Shown piece by piece: positions 1 through 8,174 of a stretch of DNA of 26,847 nucleotides. Below the pieces are notes generated by a model. That model saw only the letters and a program-made list of their open reading frames with translations, was not told where the DNA came from and ran no database searches. The stretch is taken from contig CAJUMH010000035.1 of assembly GCA_910587145.1 (NCBI GenBank), positions 1 through 26,847 on the forward strand, in the 5' to 3' direction. The stretch is from an uncultured Ruthenibacterium sp. Lineage in GTDB: Bacteria; Bacillota; Clostridia; Oscillospirales; Ruminococcaceae. Numbering within the stretch: the first letter of the stretch is position 1; every line of letters begins with the position of its first letter. Position numbers and translations under genes: made by a program.

Positions 1-1514
1 GGCTCGGGCAGGGAAGGCGGCGTCGGGGCCGGGCGCTGCGCGGGGGATTGAGCCGGGGAAAAGGGCGTGCTCTGCGCGCCGGGCGGTGCCGGGGCGGGTG
101 ACGCGCTCGGCGCGGGGGCCATCGCGGCCTGCGCGCTTTGCCGGTTGGGCCGTTTGCCTCTTTGCGGCGCGCCGCCCGGCTGCCGCGCCCGGCGGCGCCT
201 TCTGCGCTGCGCCTTCACCCATGCAACATAGGCGATGCGCAGTGCGATCAGCGCCGCCAGCAGAAGAACCACGCCCAGCACCGCCAGCAGGATCTGCACA
301 GGGATGCTCCCAAAAGCGGGCCTGTCGATAAATTCCTTCGTGTTTGCGTTCAGCAGCGCCCGCACCGCGTCGGGGTCGACGCCGAGGGGCATCTGCGCGA
401 TCCGCGCGTACATGCAGCCGTCCGCGGCAAGGCCGTCCGCCAGCGAAAGAGTCATGGAGGCGGCAAACGGCTGCTCCGTCACATACCGTTCCGGCACGTC
501 GAAGGCGGCGCGCACGTCGCCGGCCGCAAGCGCGCTGTGCAGCCAGAAGGTGCAGCCCTCCGGCGGCAGCGTCAGCGCCGCGTTTCCCACCGAGGGCGCG
601 GCTTCGCTGTAAAAAACCGGCACCTCGGGCAGCGCCAGCTCCTGCGCGCCCAGCGTTACGGGCACGAAGCTGTCAAAGCAGTAATCCAGCAGCGCGATGC
701 TGTCGGAAAATTTATCGTATTCCCGATCGCAGTGCAGCACCACGCACAGCAGCGTGCGGCCGCCGCGCCGCACGGCCTCCACCATGGTATAGCGCGCCTC
801 CTGTGTCCAGCCGCTCTTGCCGCCCAGCGTGCCCTCGTACTGGTATTTGTTGGTAACCAGCATGCAGTTATCGGTGCCCCAGCGCCGCTCCTGCGGCTGC
901 TTATTGGTGGGCGGCATTACATATTCCGTCGCGCCGAACAGCTCGGCAAAGCCCGGCACCGTCATGGCCCAGCGCGTTAGAACCGCCATATCGTGCGCGG
1001 TGGTATAGTGCGCGTCGTCGTGCAGGCCGCTCGCGTTGACAAAATGCGTATCGTTCATGCCCAGCGCGGCGGCCCTTTCGTTCATCAAAGCGGCGAACGC
1101 CTCCATGCTGCCCGCCGTATATTCGGCCAGCACGTTTGCCGCGTCGTTGGCGCTGGCCAGAATGGTGGCGTGGAACAGATCGCGCAGCGTGACAACCTCG
1201 TCCGGCTGCAGCGCAACATGCGAGGAGCCCGGCGCCAGTGTATGTACGGCGTCATAGCTTACCGTTACCTGCGGGGAAAGCTCGCCGCCGCAGTGCTCCA
1301 TTGCCAGCGCGATTGTCATGATCTTTGTGATGCTGGCGGGATAGCCGCGCTGCCAGCCGTTTTTTTCGATGAGGATCTGCCCGGTGTCGGCGTCCATCAC
1401 GAGATACGCGTCCGCCGTTACGGCGGGCGGCGCCGTCTCGCCCGCGGCAAAGGCCGGCACGGCCCACAAAAGCGCAAGCAGCAGCGCCAGTGTCAGTGCT
1501 CCCATCCGTTTCAT
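1..1514 (-). CDS. Serine-type D-Ala-D-Ala carboxypeptidase (PBP5/DacF family), C-terminus beyond window edge
   Basis: This is a penicillin-binding D,D-carboxypeptidase that would trim the terminal D-Ala from peptidoglycan stem peptides outside the membrane. About 504 codons are visible and the frame is open to the left edge. Residues 1-23 form a signal peptide ending at A-F-A. All three active-site motifs are present: S61-I-T-K64, S121-A-N123 and K233-S-G235; KSG in place of KTG is acceptable in clostridial members. A PBP5 C-terminal-like region follows. A membrane helix at roughly 405-430 is followed by an Arg-rich stop-transfer run and a Pro/Ala-rich tail that leaves the window. The ATG at 1514 has GGGAGGTGG about 9 nt upstream, and a sigma-A promoter lies about 165 bp upstream. 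The transmembrane anchor plus disordered tail replaces the usual amphipathic anchor. The family is clear; dacA, dacB and dacF cannot be told apart. Confidence 0.93.
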   Translation of the reverse strand, partial: MKRMGALTLALLLALLWAVPAFAAGETAPPAVTADAYLVMDADTGQILIEKNGWQRGYPASITKIMTIALAMEHCGGELSPQVTVSYDAVHTLAPGSSHVALQPDEVVTLRDLFHATILASANDAANVLAEYTAGSMEAFAALMNERAAALGMNDTHFVNASGLHDDAHYTTAHDMAVLTRWAMTVPGFAELFGATEYVMPPTNKQPQERRWGTDNCMLVTNKYQYEGTLGGKSGWTQEARYTMVEAVRRGGRTLLCVVLHCDREYDKFSDSIALLDYCFDSFVPVTLGAQELALPEVPVFYSEAAPSVGNAALTLPPEGCTFWLHSALAAGDVRAAFDVPERYVTEQPFAASMTLSLADGLAADGCMYARIAQMPLGVDPDAVRALLNANTKEFIDRPAFGSIPVQILLAVLGVVLLLAALIALRIAYVAWVKAQRRRRRRARQPGGAPQRGKRPNRQSAQAAMAPAPSASPAPAPPGAQSTPFSPAQSPAQRPAPTPPSLPE

Positions 1515-1676
1515 GGCCCGTACCACCTCCCCTTTTTTCGCAGCCGCGGCGGCAAAAAAGCCTTGCGCCGCGGCCCGGCGTGCGCAAAACACCAAAAAAC
1601 ACCGAGAGAAACGTTTTTTGCAGCCATCGCTGCATCGCCGCTGCGGGCAAGCGTCCAAAATGCCCGCCTTGTTTTT

Positions 1677-1705
1677 ATTATACGAACTTGCGCGAAGATG
1701 CGCAA
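1677..1705 (-). promoter_or_regulatory. Sigma-A promoter of the D,D-carboxypeptidase gene
   Basis: On the minus strand, TTGCGC (1700-1705) is separated by exactly 17 bp from TATAAT (1677-1682). Transcription would start near 1670, giving a leader of about 155 nt that is rich in A/T runs and short GC hairpins. Confidence 0.7.
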
Positions 1706-1835
1706 TAGGAAATTCCCGGTTCGGCACGGCCGCCGCGCCAAGGCCGTTTCGCGGCTCCGCAAGGGGGCAAATGCGGCAGCCGCCGCGCGCCGCGCGCCTG
1801 CCTGCGCCGTTTGGCGATTTTTTTTCACGAAACTG

Positions 1836-1864
1836 TTTATTTTGTCCGCAAATTTCGATATACT
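1836..1864 (+). promoter_or_regulatory. Probable murC promoter
   Basis: TTTATT (1836-1841), 17 bp, TATACT (1859-1864). The -10 box is good and the -35 box is weak. It is the best candidate in the 531-bp gap between the divergent carboxypeptidase and murC genes. The leader to the murC ATG would be about 175 nt. Confidence 0.45.
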
Positions 1865-1871
1865 GTAAGGG

Positions 1872-1904
1872 AAACCTTTCAGCAAAAGAAAAACCTTTCG
1901 GCAA
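1872..1904 (+). repeat. Direct repeat at the murC transcription start
   Basis: AAACCTTTCAGCAA (1872-1885) and AAACCTTTCGGCAA (1891-1904) differ at one base of 14 and are 19 bp apart. They begin about 7 bp after the proposed -10 box, so they could be an operator. Function is not known. Confidence 0.5.
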
Positions 1905-2045
1905 TTGGCCCGGCGCGGGCCCGCGCCCGTGCGGCGCGCCTTGGCCGGCCGCGGCGCCCGTTTTCGGCACAAAGCATCGGTCACCGGCAGGTTTTCCGCT
2001 GCTGGAGGGCGCCGGCATTTGCAAAGCATAGACGAGGTGAGCGAT

Positions 2046-3419
2046 ATGGAGCGTTTGGAGGATACATTGTTAAACGGCAAAAAGCGCCTGCATTTTATCG
2101 GGATCGGCGGCAGCGGAATGTTCCCGCTGGTGCAGATCCTGCATGCAAAAGGGTACGAGATCACGGGTTCGGATGTCAACGAGGGCGACATCATCGAGCG
2201 GGAGCGCAAAATGGGCATCCCTGTTTCGATCGGGCACCGCGCCGAAAACGTGCACGGCGCGGATCTTGTGATCTATACCGCCGCTGTTTTGAGCGGCAAT
2301 CCCGAGATCGCCGAGGCCGGGCGGCTGGGGATCCCCCCGGCGGAGCGCAGCGTGCTGCTGGGCTGTGTTGCGGGGCTGTATCCGCGCCCGGTGTGCATTG
2401 CGGGCACGCACGGAAAAACCACCACCACCGCCATGACCACGCAGATCCTGCTGATGGCGAACGCCGACCCGGCCGCCGTCATCGGCGGCAAGCTGCCGAT
2501 GATCGACGCCTACGGCCGCCACGGCGCGGGCGGCGAGATCGTGGTAGAGGCGTGCGAATACAGCAATACGTTTTTGCATCTGCGGCCGTATCTTTCGGTA
2601 CTGCTGAACGTGGATGCCGATCATTTGGAATTTTTTGGCTCGATGGACAATTTAAAGGCGGCGTTCCGCAAATTTGCGCAGCTGACGACGCATCTGGTGC
2701 TGGCAAACGCCGACGACGCGAACACGATGGAGGTGACGGCGGGGCTGGAACGGCCCGTGCGCACGTTCGCCATCAATGCCGCGGCGGACTGGCGCGCCGT
2801 GAACGTGCGGGAATATCGCCCGTCGTTCTATTGCTTTGATGTGGAAGCAGAGGGCGCCGTTCTCGCGCACATCGAGCTCTCCGCCCCCGGGCGGCACAAT
2901 GTGTACAACGCCCTTGCCGCGTTTGCCTTGGCCACGCTCTGCGGCTGCACGCCGGGGGACTGCGCGCGCGGCCTTGGGGCGTTTCGGGGCGCGGGGCGTC
3001 GGTTTGAATTTTTGGGCGAGGTGGACGGCGTGACCATCGCGGACGATTACGCCCACCATCCCACAGAGCTGGAGGCCACGCTGCGCGCCGCCAAAAGGAT
3101 GGACTATCGGCGCGTTTGGGCGGTGTTCCAGCCGTTCACCTATTCCCGCACCGAAATGCTGCTGGATGATTTTGCACGCGTGCTGCAGATCGCCGACCGG
3201 GTGGTGATGACCGAGATTATGGGAAGCCGCGAGCGCGCCGAGGACTACGCCGTGCGCACAAAAGACCTCGCGGCCAGGATCCCGGGCAGCGTGTGGTTCG
3301 ATACGTTCGATGAGGTGGTGCGGCATGTTATGACGCAGGCACAGCCCGGCGACCTGGTAATTACCTTGGGCTGCGGTGATATTTATAAGGCGGCGCGGAA
3401 AATGCTGGCCCGGCAATAA
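2046..3419 (+). CDS. murC: UDP-N-acetylmuramate--L-alanine ligase
   Basis: MurC adds L-alanine to UDP-MurNAc in the cytoplasm, using ATP, as the first step of peptidoglycan stem-peptide synthesis. The protein has 457 residues, the usual family length. The N-terminal UDP-binding domain shows GIGGSGM at 19-25. The ATP P-loop is G120-T-H-G-K-T-T-T127. The central domain has NVDADHLEFF, and the C-terminal domain has the DDYAHHPTE motif. The ATG at 2046 is chosen because GAGGTG sits 7 nt upstream and homology begins there; the frame stays open upstream to about 1905 but has no ribosome binding site. It is a single gene, divergent from a wall-remodelling carboxypeptidase, and it ends at a strong bidirectional terminator. 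Confidence 0.96.
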   Translation: MERLEDTLLNGKKRLHFIGIGGSGMFPLVQILHAKGYEITGSDVNEGDIIERERKMGIPVSIGHRAENVHGADLVIYTAAVLSGNPEIAEAGRLGIPPAERSVLLGCVAGLYPRPVCIAGTHGKTTTTAMTTQILLMANADPAAVIGGKLPMIDAYGRHGAGGEIVVEACEYSNTFLHLRPYLSVLLNVDADHLEFFGSMDNLKAAFRKFAQLTTHLVLANADDANTMEVTAGLERPVRTFAINAAADWRAVNVREYRPSFYCFDVEAEGAVLAHIELSAPGRHNVYNALAAFALATLCGCTPGDCARGLGAFRGAGRRFEFLGEVDGVTIADDYAHHPTELEATLRAAKRMDYRRVWAVFQPFTYSRTEMLLDDFARVLQIADRVVMTEIMGSRERAEDYAVRTKDLAARIPGSVWFDTFDEVVRHVMTQAQPGDLVITLGCGDIYKAARKMLARQ

Positions 3420-3465
3420 AACGCTTTTTGCGGCGAACCGTACAAAAAGCGCACAAAAGCGTCAA

Positions 3466-3526
3466 AAACAGCCGTTGGAAGCACACCGCCCGACGGGCGG
3501 CCTTCCAACGGCTGTTTCCTTTTTTG
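3466..3526. terminator. Bidirectional terminator between murC and khpA
   Basis: A perfect 16-bp stem pairs 3466-3481 with 3502-3517. Inside its loop is a second perfect stem, CCGCCC-GAC-GGGCGG (3486-3500). A T-run (3520-3526) follows on the plus strand and an A-run precedes on the left, so it can end both murC (plus) and the ylxM-ffh-rpsP-khpA transcript (minus). Confidence 0.88.
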
Positions 3527-3573
3527 TTCCGGCCGAATGCAAAGCGCATCGCGAACGCGCGCTTTCGGTGCGT

Positions 3574-3807
3574 TCAGCCGATCTCTACCATAACCCTGAC
3601 GCCCTCGCGCACGGCGGCCGCGCGCATTACCACGCGGATCGCCTTGGCGATGCGGCCCTGCTTGCCGATGACGCGGCCCATATCCTCCTCTGCAACCGTG
3701 AGGTGATACACCACCGTGCCCTCCTCGTCGGGCGCGTCTGCCGAGACGCGCACGGCGTCCTTATCCTCTACAAGGCCTTTGGCGACCGTAAGCAAAAGCT
3801 CTTCCAT
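3574..3807 (-). CDS. khpA: KH-domain RNA-binding protein KhpA (YlqC family)
   Basis: This 77-residue protein is one KH domain. The RNA-contacting GxxG loop is seen as G-K-Q-G within GRVIGKQGRIAKAIR. KhpA proteins bind many RNAs with KhpB and affect cell elongation and division in Gram-positives. The start at 3807 has GGAGG about 7 nt upstream. It is the last gene of the ylxM-ffh-rpsP operon, 17 nt after rpsP, and the gene order is the standard Firmicutes one. No khpB is in the window. Confidence 0.92.
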   Translation of the reverse strand: MEELLLTVAKGLVEDKDAVRVSADAPDEEGTVVYHLTVAEEDMGRVIGKQGRIAKAIRVVMRAAAVREGVRVMVEIG

Positions 3808-3824
3808 GCCGTACCTCCGCGCAG

Positions 3825-4067
3825 TTACAGAATGTTGTTCTTTTTCAGCAGAACGCGAACGGTATCGGTGGGCTGAGCGCCGGTCGCGATCCATTTCTTC
3901 GCCTTTTCGGCGTCGATCTGAACAACGGTGGGCTCTTTGGTGGGATCATAGTAACCGATTTCCTCGATAAAACGGCCGTCGCGCGGGAAGCGGGAATCCG
4001 CCACCACGATGCGGTAGAACGGAGCCTTCTTCGCGCCCATACGGCGCAGTCTGATTTTAACAGCCAT
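3825..4067 (-). CDS. rpsP: 30S ribosomal protein S16
   Basis: This 80-residue protein begins MAVKIRLRRMGAKKAPFYR, the diagnostic S16 N-terminus. S16 is a primary 16S rRNA-binding protein of the small subunit. The ATG at 4067 is chosen over the GTG 9 nt upstream because AGGAGGTG overlaps that GTG and is spaced correctly for the ATG. It lies 70 nt after ffh and 17 nt before khpA. The often-linked rimM, trmD and rplS do not follow. Confidence 0.97.
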   Translation of the reverse strand: MAVKIRLRRMGAKKAPFYRIVVADSRFPRDGRFIEEIGYYDPTKEPTVVQIDAEKAKKWIATGAQPTDTVRVLLKKNNIL

Positions 4068-4137
4068 GTCTGTCACCTCCTGTAATTTCTCTGTGGCTTG
4101 CCTGTATCTCGTCAGGGCAAATGCCCTGCCACCACCT

Positions 4138-5481
4138 TTATCGGAATATCCCGCCGAAGCCCTTCATGCCGCGGCCAAATGCCTTGGGGTTGCGCTTCAT
4201 TTGCTTCATCAGCTTGTGCATCTGTTCAAACTGGCGCAAAAGACGGTTCACATCCTCCACGCGTGTGCCGCTGCCGGCTGCGATGCGCCGTTTGCGCTTG
4301 GGATCAATCATCGAGGGCTTTGCGCGCTCGGCCTTCGTCATACTTTGAATGATGGCCTTCATGCGCAAAAGCTCTTTATCGCTCTTTTCCAGATCGCCGT
4401 CCGAAACGCGCCCCGCGCCCGGGATCATCGAGAGCATGGCGGCTGCGCCGCCCATGCTTTTTACCTGCTCGAACTGCGCGAGCATATCGTTCATATCGAA
4501 TTTGTTTTCCAGCATGCGCCGGGCGGTTTCCTCGGCCTTTTTCTGGTCGGCGGAGTCCTGCGCTTTTTCGATGAGGGTAAGCATATCGCCCATGCCCAGA
4601 ATGCGCCCCGCCATACGGCCGGGGTGGAAGACCTCGAGGTCGTCCAGCTTTTCGCCCACGCCCGCGAATTTGATGGGCCTGCCCGTAACGGCGCGCACCG
4701 AAAGCGCGCTGCCGCCGCGCGTATCACCGTCTAACTTTGTCAGGATCACGCCGTCGAGGCCCGCGCTCTCGGCAAAGCTTTTTGCTACGTTTACGGCGTC
4801 CTGGCCGGCCATTGCGTCGATGACGAGCAGCGTTTCATCCACCGTTACGGCTTCTTTAATGCGCTGCAGCTCCTGCATCAGCGCGTCGTCTACATGCAGG
4901 CGGCCCGCCGTATCCAAAATGACGATGTCGTTGCCGTGATCCTTCGCGTGCGCCACCGCTTTTTTGGCGATGGCCTCCGGCGCCTCGTCCGGCAGCGAAA
5001 ACACCGGTGTTTCGGCCTGCTGCCCCACAATGCGCAGCTGTTCGATGGCGGCGGGGCGGTAAATATCGCAGGCCACCAGCAGCGGGCGGCGCCCCTCCTT
5101 GCGAAAATGCTTTGCCAGCTTGGCCGAGTGCGTGGTTTTACCCGCGCCCTGCAGGCCGCACATCATGATCACCGTCGGCGGCTTCGATTTGATGTGAATG
5201 CGCGCCGCCTCGCTGCCGCCCATCAGCTGCGTCAGCTCGTCGTTGACAATCTTGATTACCTGCTGCGCGGGTGTGAGGCTCTCCATCACCTCTTGCCCGA
5301 CGGCGCGCGCGGTGACATCCGCGATAAAATCCTTCGCGACCTTATAGTTGACATCGGCCTCCAGCAGCGCAACACGCACCTCGCGCATCGCATCGCGGAT
5401 GTCCTGCTCGGACAGCTTGCCCTTGCCGCGCAGCTTTTTGAACACCGATGCCAGTTTATCGCTTAAACTCTCAAATGCCAT
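4138..5481 (-). CDS. ffh: Signal recognition particle GTPase Ffh (SRP54)
   Basis: Ffh binds signal sequences of nascent membrane and secreted proteins with 4.5S/scRNA and delivers them to FtsY. The protein has 447 residues. The N domain (1-90) is followed by the GTPase G domain, with P-loop G109-L-Q-G-A-G-K-T-T117, DTAGR at 190-194 and TKLDGD at 248-253. A Met-rich M domain (about 325-430) holds the RNA-binding helix region SMIDPKRKRRIAAGSG. The start at 5481 has GAGGCG about 9 nt upstream. It is co-transcribed with ylxM upstream (55-nt gap) and rpsP downstream. No SRP RNA gene was seen in the window. Confidence 0.97.
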   Translation of the reverse strand: MAFESLSDKLASVFKKLRGKGKLSEQDIRDAMREVRVALLEADVNYKVAKDFIADVTARAVGQEVMESLTPAQQVIKIVNDELTQLMGGSEAARIHIKSKPPTVIMMCGLQGAGKTTHSAKLAKHFRKEGRRPLLVACDIYRPAAIEQLRIVGQQAETPVFSLPDEAPEAIAKKAVAHAKDHGNDIVILDTAGRLHVDDALMQELQRIKEAVTVDETLLVIDAMAGQDAVNVAKSFAESAGLDGVILTKLDGDTRGGSALSVRAVTGRPIKFAGVGEKLDDLEVFHPGRMAGRILGMGDMLTLIEKAQDSADQKKAEETARRMLENKFDMNDMLAQFEQVKSMGGAAAMLSMIPGAGRVSDGDLEKSDKELLRMKAIIQSMTKAERAKPSMIDPKRKRRIAAGSGTRVEDVNRLLRQFEQMHKLMKQMKRNPKAFGRGMKGFGGIFR

Positions 5482-5536
5482 GTGCGGCGCCTCGCTTTCC
5501 GAAAAAATGTGTGGGATGCCGTTTAAACACCGCCGC

Positions 5537-5908
5537 TCACGCCTCGTTCATGCGGCTGATGATGCGCAGCATTTCGTCCGCGGCGCGGCGGACGTCCTCG
5601 TTCATCGCATAGCTGTTGTTGTTATAAAAATTGATATCCCGCGCCAGATGCTCCAGCGTGTCAATGCCCTCCTGAACGGCGCGGTAACGTCGGGCAAAGC
5701 CGACCTTTTCCTCCAGCTCGAGAATGGCGCCCTCGCCGCGCTTGATGGCGTCGCGCACGCCCTGCCGCGTAATGCCGAAGTTATCCGCAATTTCGGAGAG
5801 GGAAAAATCGTCGTTGTAGTACTGCTCCATCACGTCGCGCTGCTTGTCTGTCAGAACATCGCCGTAGAAATCCAAAAGATACGAGATCTCCAGATTCTTC
5901 GCTGCCAT
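5537..5908 (-). CDS. ylxM: SRP-operon DNA-binding protein YlxM
   Basis: This 123-residue helix-turn-helix protein is of the YlxM/p13 family, which resembles sigma region 4. It shows LTDKQRDVMEQYYNDDFSLS, then IADNFGITRQGVRDAIKR, and a coiled C-terminus. In other Firmicutes YlxM sits immediately before ffh and has been linked to SRP function or regulation. The ATG at 5908 is chosen because GGGAGGG precedes it and family homology starts at MAAKNLEISYLLD; the frame extends upstream without support. It is the first gene of the operon, about 70 nt from a near-consensus promoter. Confidence 0.9.
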   Translation of the reverse strand: MAAKNLEISYLLDFYGDVLTDKQRDVMEQYYNDDFSLSEIADNFGITRQGVRDAIKRGEGAILELEEKVGFARRYRAVQEGIDTLEHLARDINFYNNNSYAMNEDVRRAADEMLRIISRMNEA

Positions 5909-5943
5909 TGCGCACGCCCTCCCCTCAATGCGTCTCGGCTTAT

Positions 5944-5962
5944 GTAAAGCGGTTTGCTTTAC
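5944..5962. repeat. Inverted repeat in the ylxM leader
   Basis: GTAAAGC and GCTTTAC flank a 5-nt spacer, just downstream of the expected transcription start of the ylxM operon. It could be a small leader hairpin or an operator. Confidence 0.5.
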
Positions 5963-5974
5963 AAAGCTTTTCTT

Positions 5975-6003
5975 ATTATATGCCAATCACGGCGTAAAGT
6001 CAA
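5975..6003 (-). promoter_or_regulatory. Sigma-A promoter of the ylxM-ffh-rpsP-khpA operon
   Basis: On the minus strand, TTGACT (5998-6003) is 17 bp from a perfect TATAAT (5975-5980). It is one of the strongest promoters in the window, which fits a constitutive translation/secretion operon. Confidence 0.85.
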
Positions 6004-6065
6004 GTGCCTTTTCGGGCCGCTTTTGCGTTTTTTTCGCAATTTGTGCAGATTGGGCAGCTCCGTGA

Positions 6066-6106
6066 GAAAGCGCGCCCGCGGCGGGGGAGGAAAGCGCGTC
6101 CGCGGC
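6066..6106 (+). repeat. Direct repeat just upstream of the 6.1-kb promoter
   Basis: GAAAGCGCGCCCGCGGC (6066-6082) recurs with one change at 6090-6106, a period of 24 bp. The second copy ends 9 bp before the -35 box of the membrane-protein gene, a place where an activator could bind. In GC-rich DNA a chance origin is possible. Confidence 0.4.
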
Positions 6107-6115
6107 AGCCGCAAG

Positions 6116-6144
6116 TTGCATTGCGTGCCGCATTGTGCTATAGT
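6116..6144 (+). promoter_or_regulatory. Sigma-A promoter of the polytopic membrane protein gene
   Basis: TTGCAT (6116-6121), 17 bp, TATAGT (6139-6144). The leader to the ATG at 6285 is about 135 nt. This promoter is divergent from the ylxM promoter, about 110 bp away. Confidence 0.65.
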
Positions 6145-6284
6145 AAAAATATAGTAAAAAAATACGATCCGCTGGAAAGCGGCGCGGGTTCGGTTCTTTT
6201 TTTGATTCTGCGATGCGGTGCTGTACAGGCAAACCCGGTGGATTTCGGTTCACGCGCCGGACAAAGGGATGCGGAGGGATAAGC

Positions 6285-8030
6285 ATGACTGTCCAACTGA
6301 AACAGAAACCTCTGCACAGGCGTTTGCTGCCGGCGGGGGATCTTTCTGCGCGGGGGCTTTGGCTGGCGGCGTGTGCCATAGCGGCCTTCAAAATCGTTTT
6401 GTGCAGCCGGCAGATGGTGCACGCCTTCCCGGACGCCTCCCCCATTGACGACGAGCTGATGCTGAACCTTGCCAAAAGCATCACCGCCGGAAGCTGGCTG
6501 GGAGAATACGGCTGGCTCACGCTGGGCAAGCATTCCTTTTACGCGCTGTGGCTGGCGCTGATGAACGGGCTGCATTTGAACGTAATCGTGGGCGGGCAGC
6601 TTTTGTTTGCCGCCGGATGCTTTGTGCTGCTTTTTGCGCTGCGGCCCGTTATGCGCACGGCGTGGGCACGGCTGTTTGTGTTTGCGGCGGTGCTGTACGC
6701 CCCGGCCTCCTGGGCCCAGTATACGCTGCGCGTGTACCGCGATAATATTTATCCCTCGCTGGTGCTGCTTGCGCTGTCCGGGCTGCTGGGCGCGTTTGTC
6801 CGCGTGCGGCAGCCGCCGCGCCGCGCGCTGCCATACCTTATCATTGCGGGGCTTTCGCTCGCGGCGGCATGGCTGTGCCACGAGGACAGCGCCCTGCTGC
6901 TGCCGTTTGTTGCGTGCGGCGCGGCGGTGTACGCGGCGGCGCTGTTTTGCGGCAGGGATATCACCCGGCGCGGCGCACGCCTTGCGCTTTTGCTGGTGCC
7001 GCTTGCCGTATGGGCCGGCGGCATCGCCGCGTGGTGCGGCGTGAACGCGGGCAGGTATGGGCGTTTTATCGTAAGCGATTTTACCTCCCGGGAATTTGAA
7101 GACGCGATGGGCGCGCTTGCGCGCGCCTGCCCCGATGCGCAAAGGCGCTATGTTCTGGTGCCCCGCTCCACGCGGTACGCGCTTTATGAGGTATCGCCCA
7201 CGTTTGCGCTGCTGCGCGATACGCTGGAAACAAAGCCGATGTATACCGCCTACGGCAACCCGAAGGAAGGGGAATTCAATTCCGGCGGTATCCACTGGGC
7301 GCTGCGGCGCGCCGCATGGCTGGCCGGGTTTTACGATACGGCGCAAACCGCCGAGGCGTTCTGGCGCGCTGTGGCCGACGAGATCAACGCCGCGTGCGAC
7401 GCGGGGCTTGTGCCGGCCGGGCCCAGGCAGAGCGGGATCTTTGCGCCTGTAAAGCCCGAGTACATTTTTCCCACGCTTGGAAAATTTCTGGAGGAGATCC
7501 GTGTGCTGCTCTTGTTCGAGCAAACAGACCCGCGCGCCCCGCTCACATGGGCAACGCAGGAGCGGCTTGCGGATTGGGACAGCTATACGCATTGTACCAG
7601 CAGCGGCTCGGCGATCCCCTACACGGATATCCCGTACTATCCTCCGTCTGCGCACGCGGCTTATGCGGTGCTGGACTGCATTGCCTGGATACAGCGGGTG
7701 CTGCTGTGGCCGATGCTGGCGCTTGCCGCCGTGTGGCTGCGGCGGTTCGTGCCGCGCTTTGTGCGCGCCGTGCGCCAAAAAGAGCTGACACCGCCGCTCG
7801 CGGGCGGAATGCTGCTGCTGGGCTTTTTTCTTACGGGGCTGCTGCGCATGGCCGCAATCGCCTACCTGATGGCCGTGTCCATGTCGATCGGGATCTCGCT
7901 GATGTATCTCTCGGCCGCCTGCGCGCCGATGCTGGCGTTTCTGGCCTGTGCGTCGGCCCTTTGGGCGGAGCAGCGATTTTGCCCCGCGCCCGAAGAGCCG
8001 GGCCGGGCTTTCGGTGCCCGCGCGCTTTGA
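6285..8030 (+). CDS. Polytopic membrane protein of unknown function, possibly GT-C glycosyltransferase-like
   Basis: I do not recognise this 581-residue protein. One N-terminal helix (about 23-40) is followed by an outside-facing segment with P-I-D55-D56-E57. Several hydrophobic helices follow to about 265, with FVAAVLYAPASWAQYTLRVY-like loops and CHEDSALLLPF between helices. A large soluble region spans about 270-470 and contains YEVSPTF and a Tyr/Pro-rich stretch near 455. Two to three more helices run to about 560. An acidic pair after the first helix, many helices and one large soluble domain are traits of GT-C enzymes that use polyprenyl-phosphate sugars. That is only an analogy here. 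The ATG at 6285 has GGAGGG 7 nt upstream and its own promoter. No sugar-handling genes are adjacent. Confidence 0.8.
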   Translation: MTVQLKQKPLHRRLLPAGDLSARGLWLAACAIAAFKIVLCSRQMVHAFPDASPIDDELMLNLAKSITAGSWLGEYGWLTLGKHSFYALWLALMNGLHLNVIVGGQLLFAAGCFVLLFALRPVMRTAWARLFVFAAVLYAPASWAQYTLRVYRDNIYPSLVLLALSGLLGAFVRVRQPPRRALPYLIIAGLSLAAAWLCHEDSALLLPFVACGAAVYAAALFCGRDITRRGARLALLLVPLAVWAGGIAAWCGVNAGRYGRFIVSDFTSREFEDAMGALARACPDAQRRYVLVPRSTRYALYEVSPTFALLRDTLETKPMYTAYGNPKEGEFNSGGIHWALRRAAWLAGFYDTAQTAEAFWRAVADEINAACDAGLVPAGPRQSGIFAPVKPEYIFPTLGKFLEEIRVLLLFEQTDPRAPLTWATQERLADWDSYTHCTSSGSAIPYTDIPYYPPSAHAAYAVLDCIAWIQRVLLWPMLALAAVWLRRFVPRFVRAVRQKELTPPLAGGMLLLGFFLTGLLRMAAIAYLMAVSMSIGISLMYLSAACAPMLAFLACASALWAEQRFCPAPEEPGRAFGARAL

Positions 8031-8048
8031 GCGGGCGCCGGGGAAGGG

Positions 8049-8123
8049 GCTTTGAACCGGGCCGGCAGGGCTTGTTTGAATAAGAGCTTGTCTGAACGGG
8101 GTTTGCACAGGGCTTGCTTGAAC
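8049..8123 (+). repeat. Degenerate repeats of GCTTG-x-TTGAAC between two genes
   Basis: The 144-bp gap between the membrane protein and the aldo/keto reductase holds GCTTTGAAC (8049-8057), CTTGTTTGAA (8071-8080), CTTGTCTGAAC (8087-8097) and CTTGCTTGAAC (8113-8123). Spacing is irregular. No clear promoter or terminator was seen in this gap. Confidence 0.4.
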
Positions 8124-8174
8124 AGGGGCCGGAAGAAAAACAGCAACCGAAATCTATTTTTACAGGAGGCTATC

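Noticed and set aside
138..980. Long plus-strand frames at the left edge
   Set aside because: They are shadows of the minus-strand D,D-carboxypeptidase, which has all three active-site motifs and a signal peptide.
6138..8108. A 656-codon open frame on the minus strand
   Set aside because: It is antisense to the membrane protein gene, extremely Arg/Gln/His-rich, with no ribosome binding site or domain.
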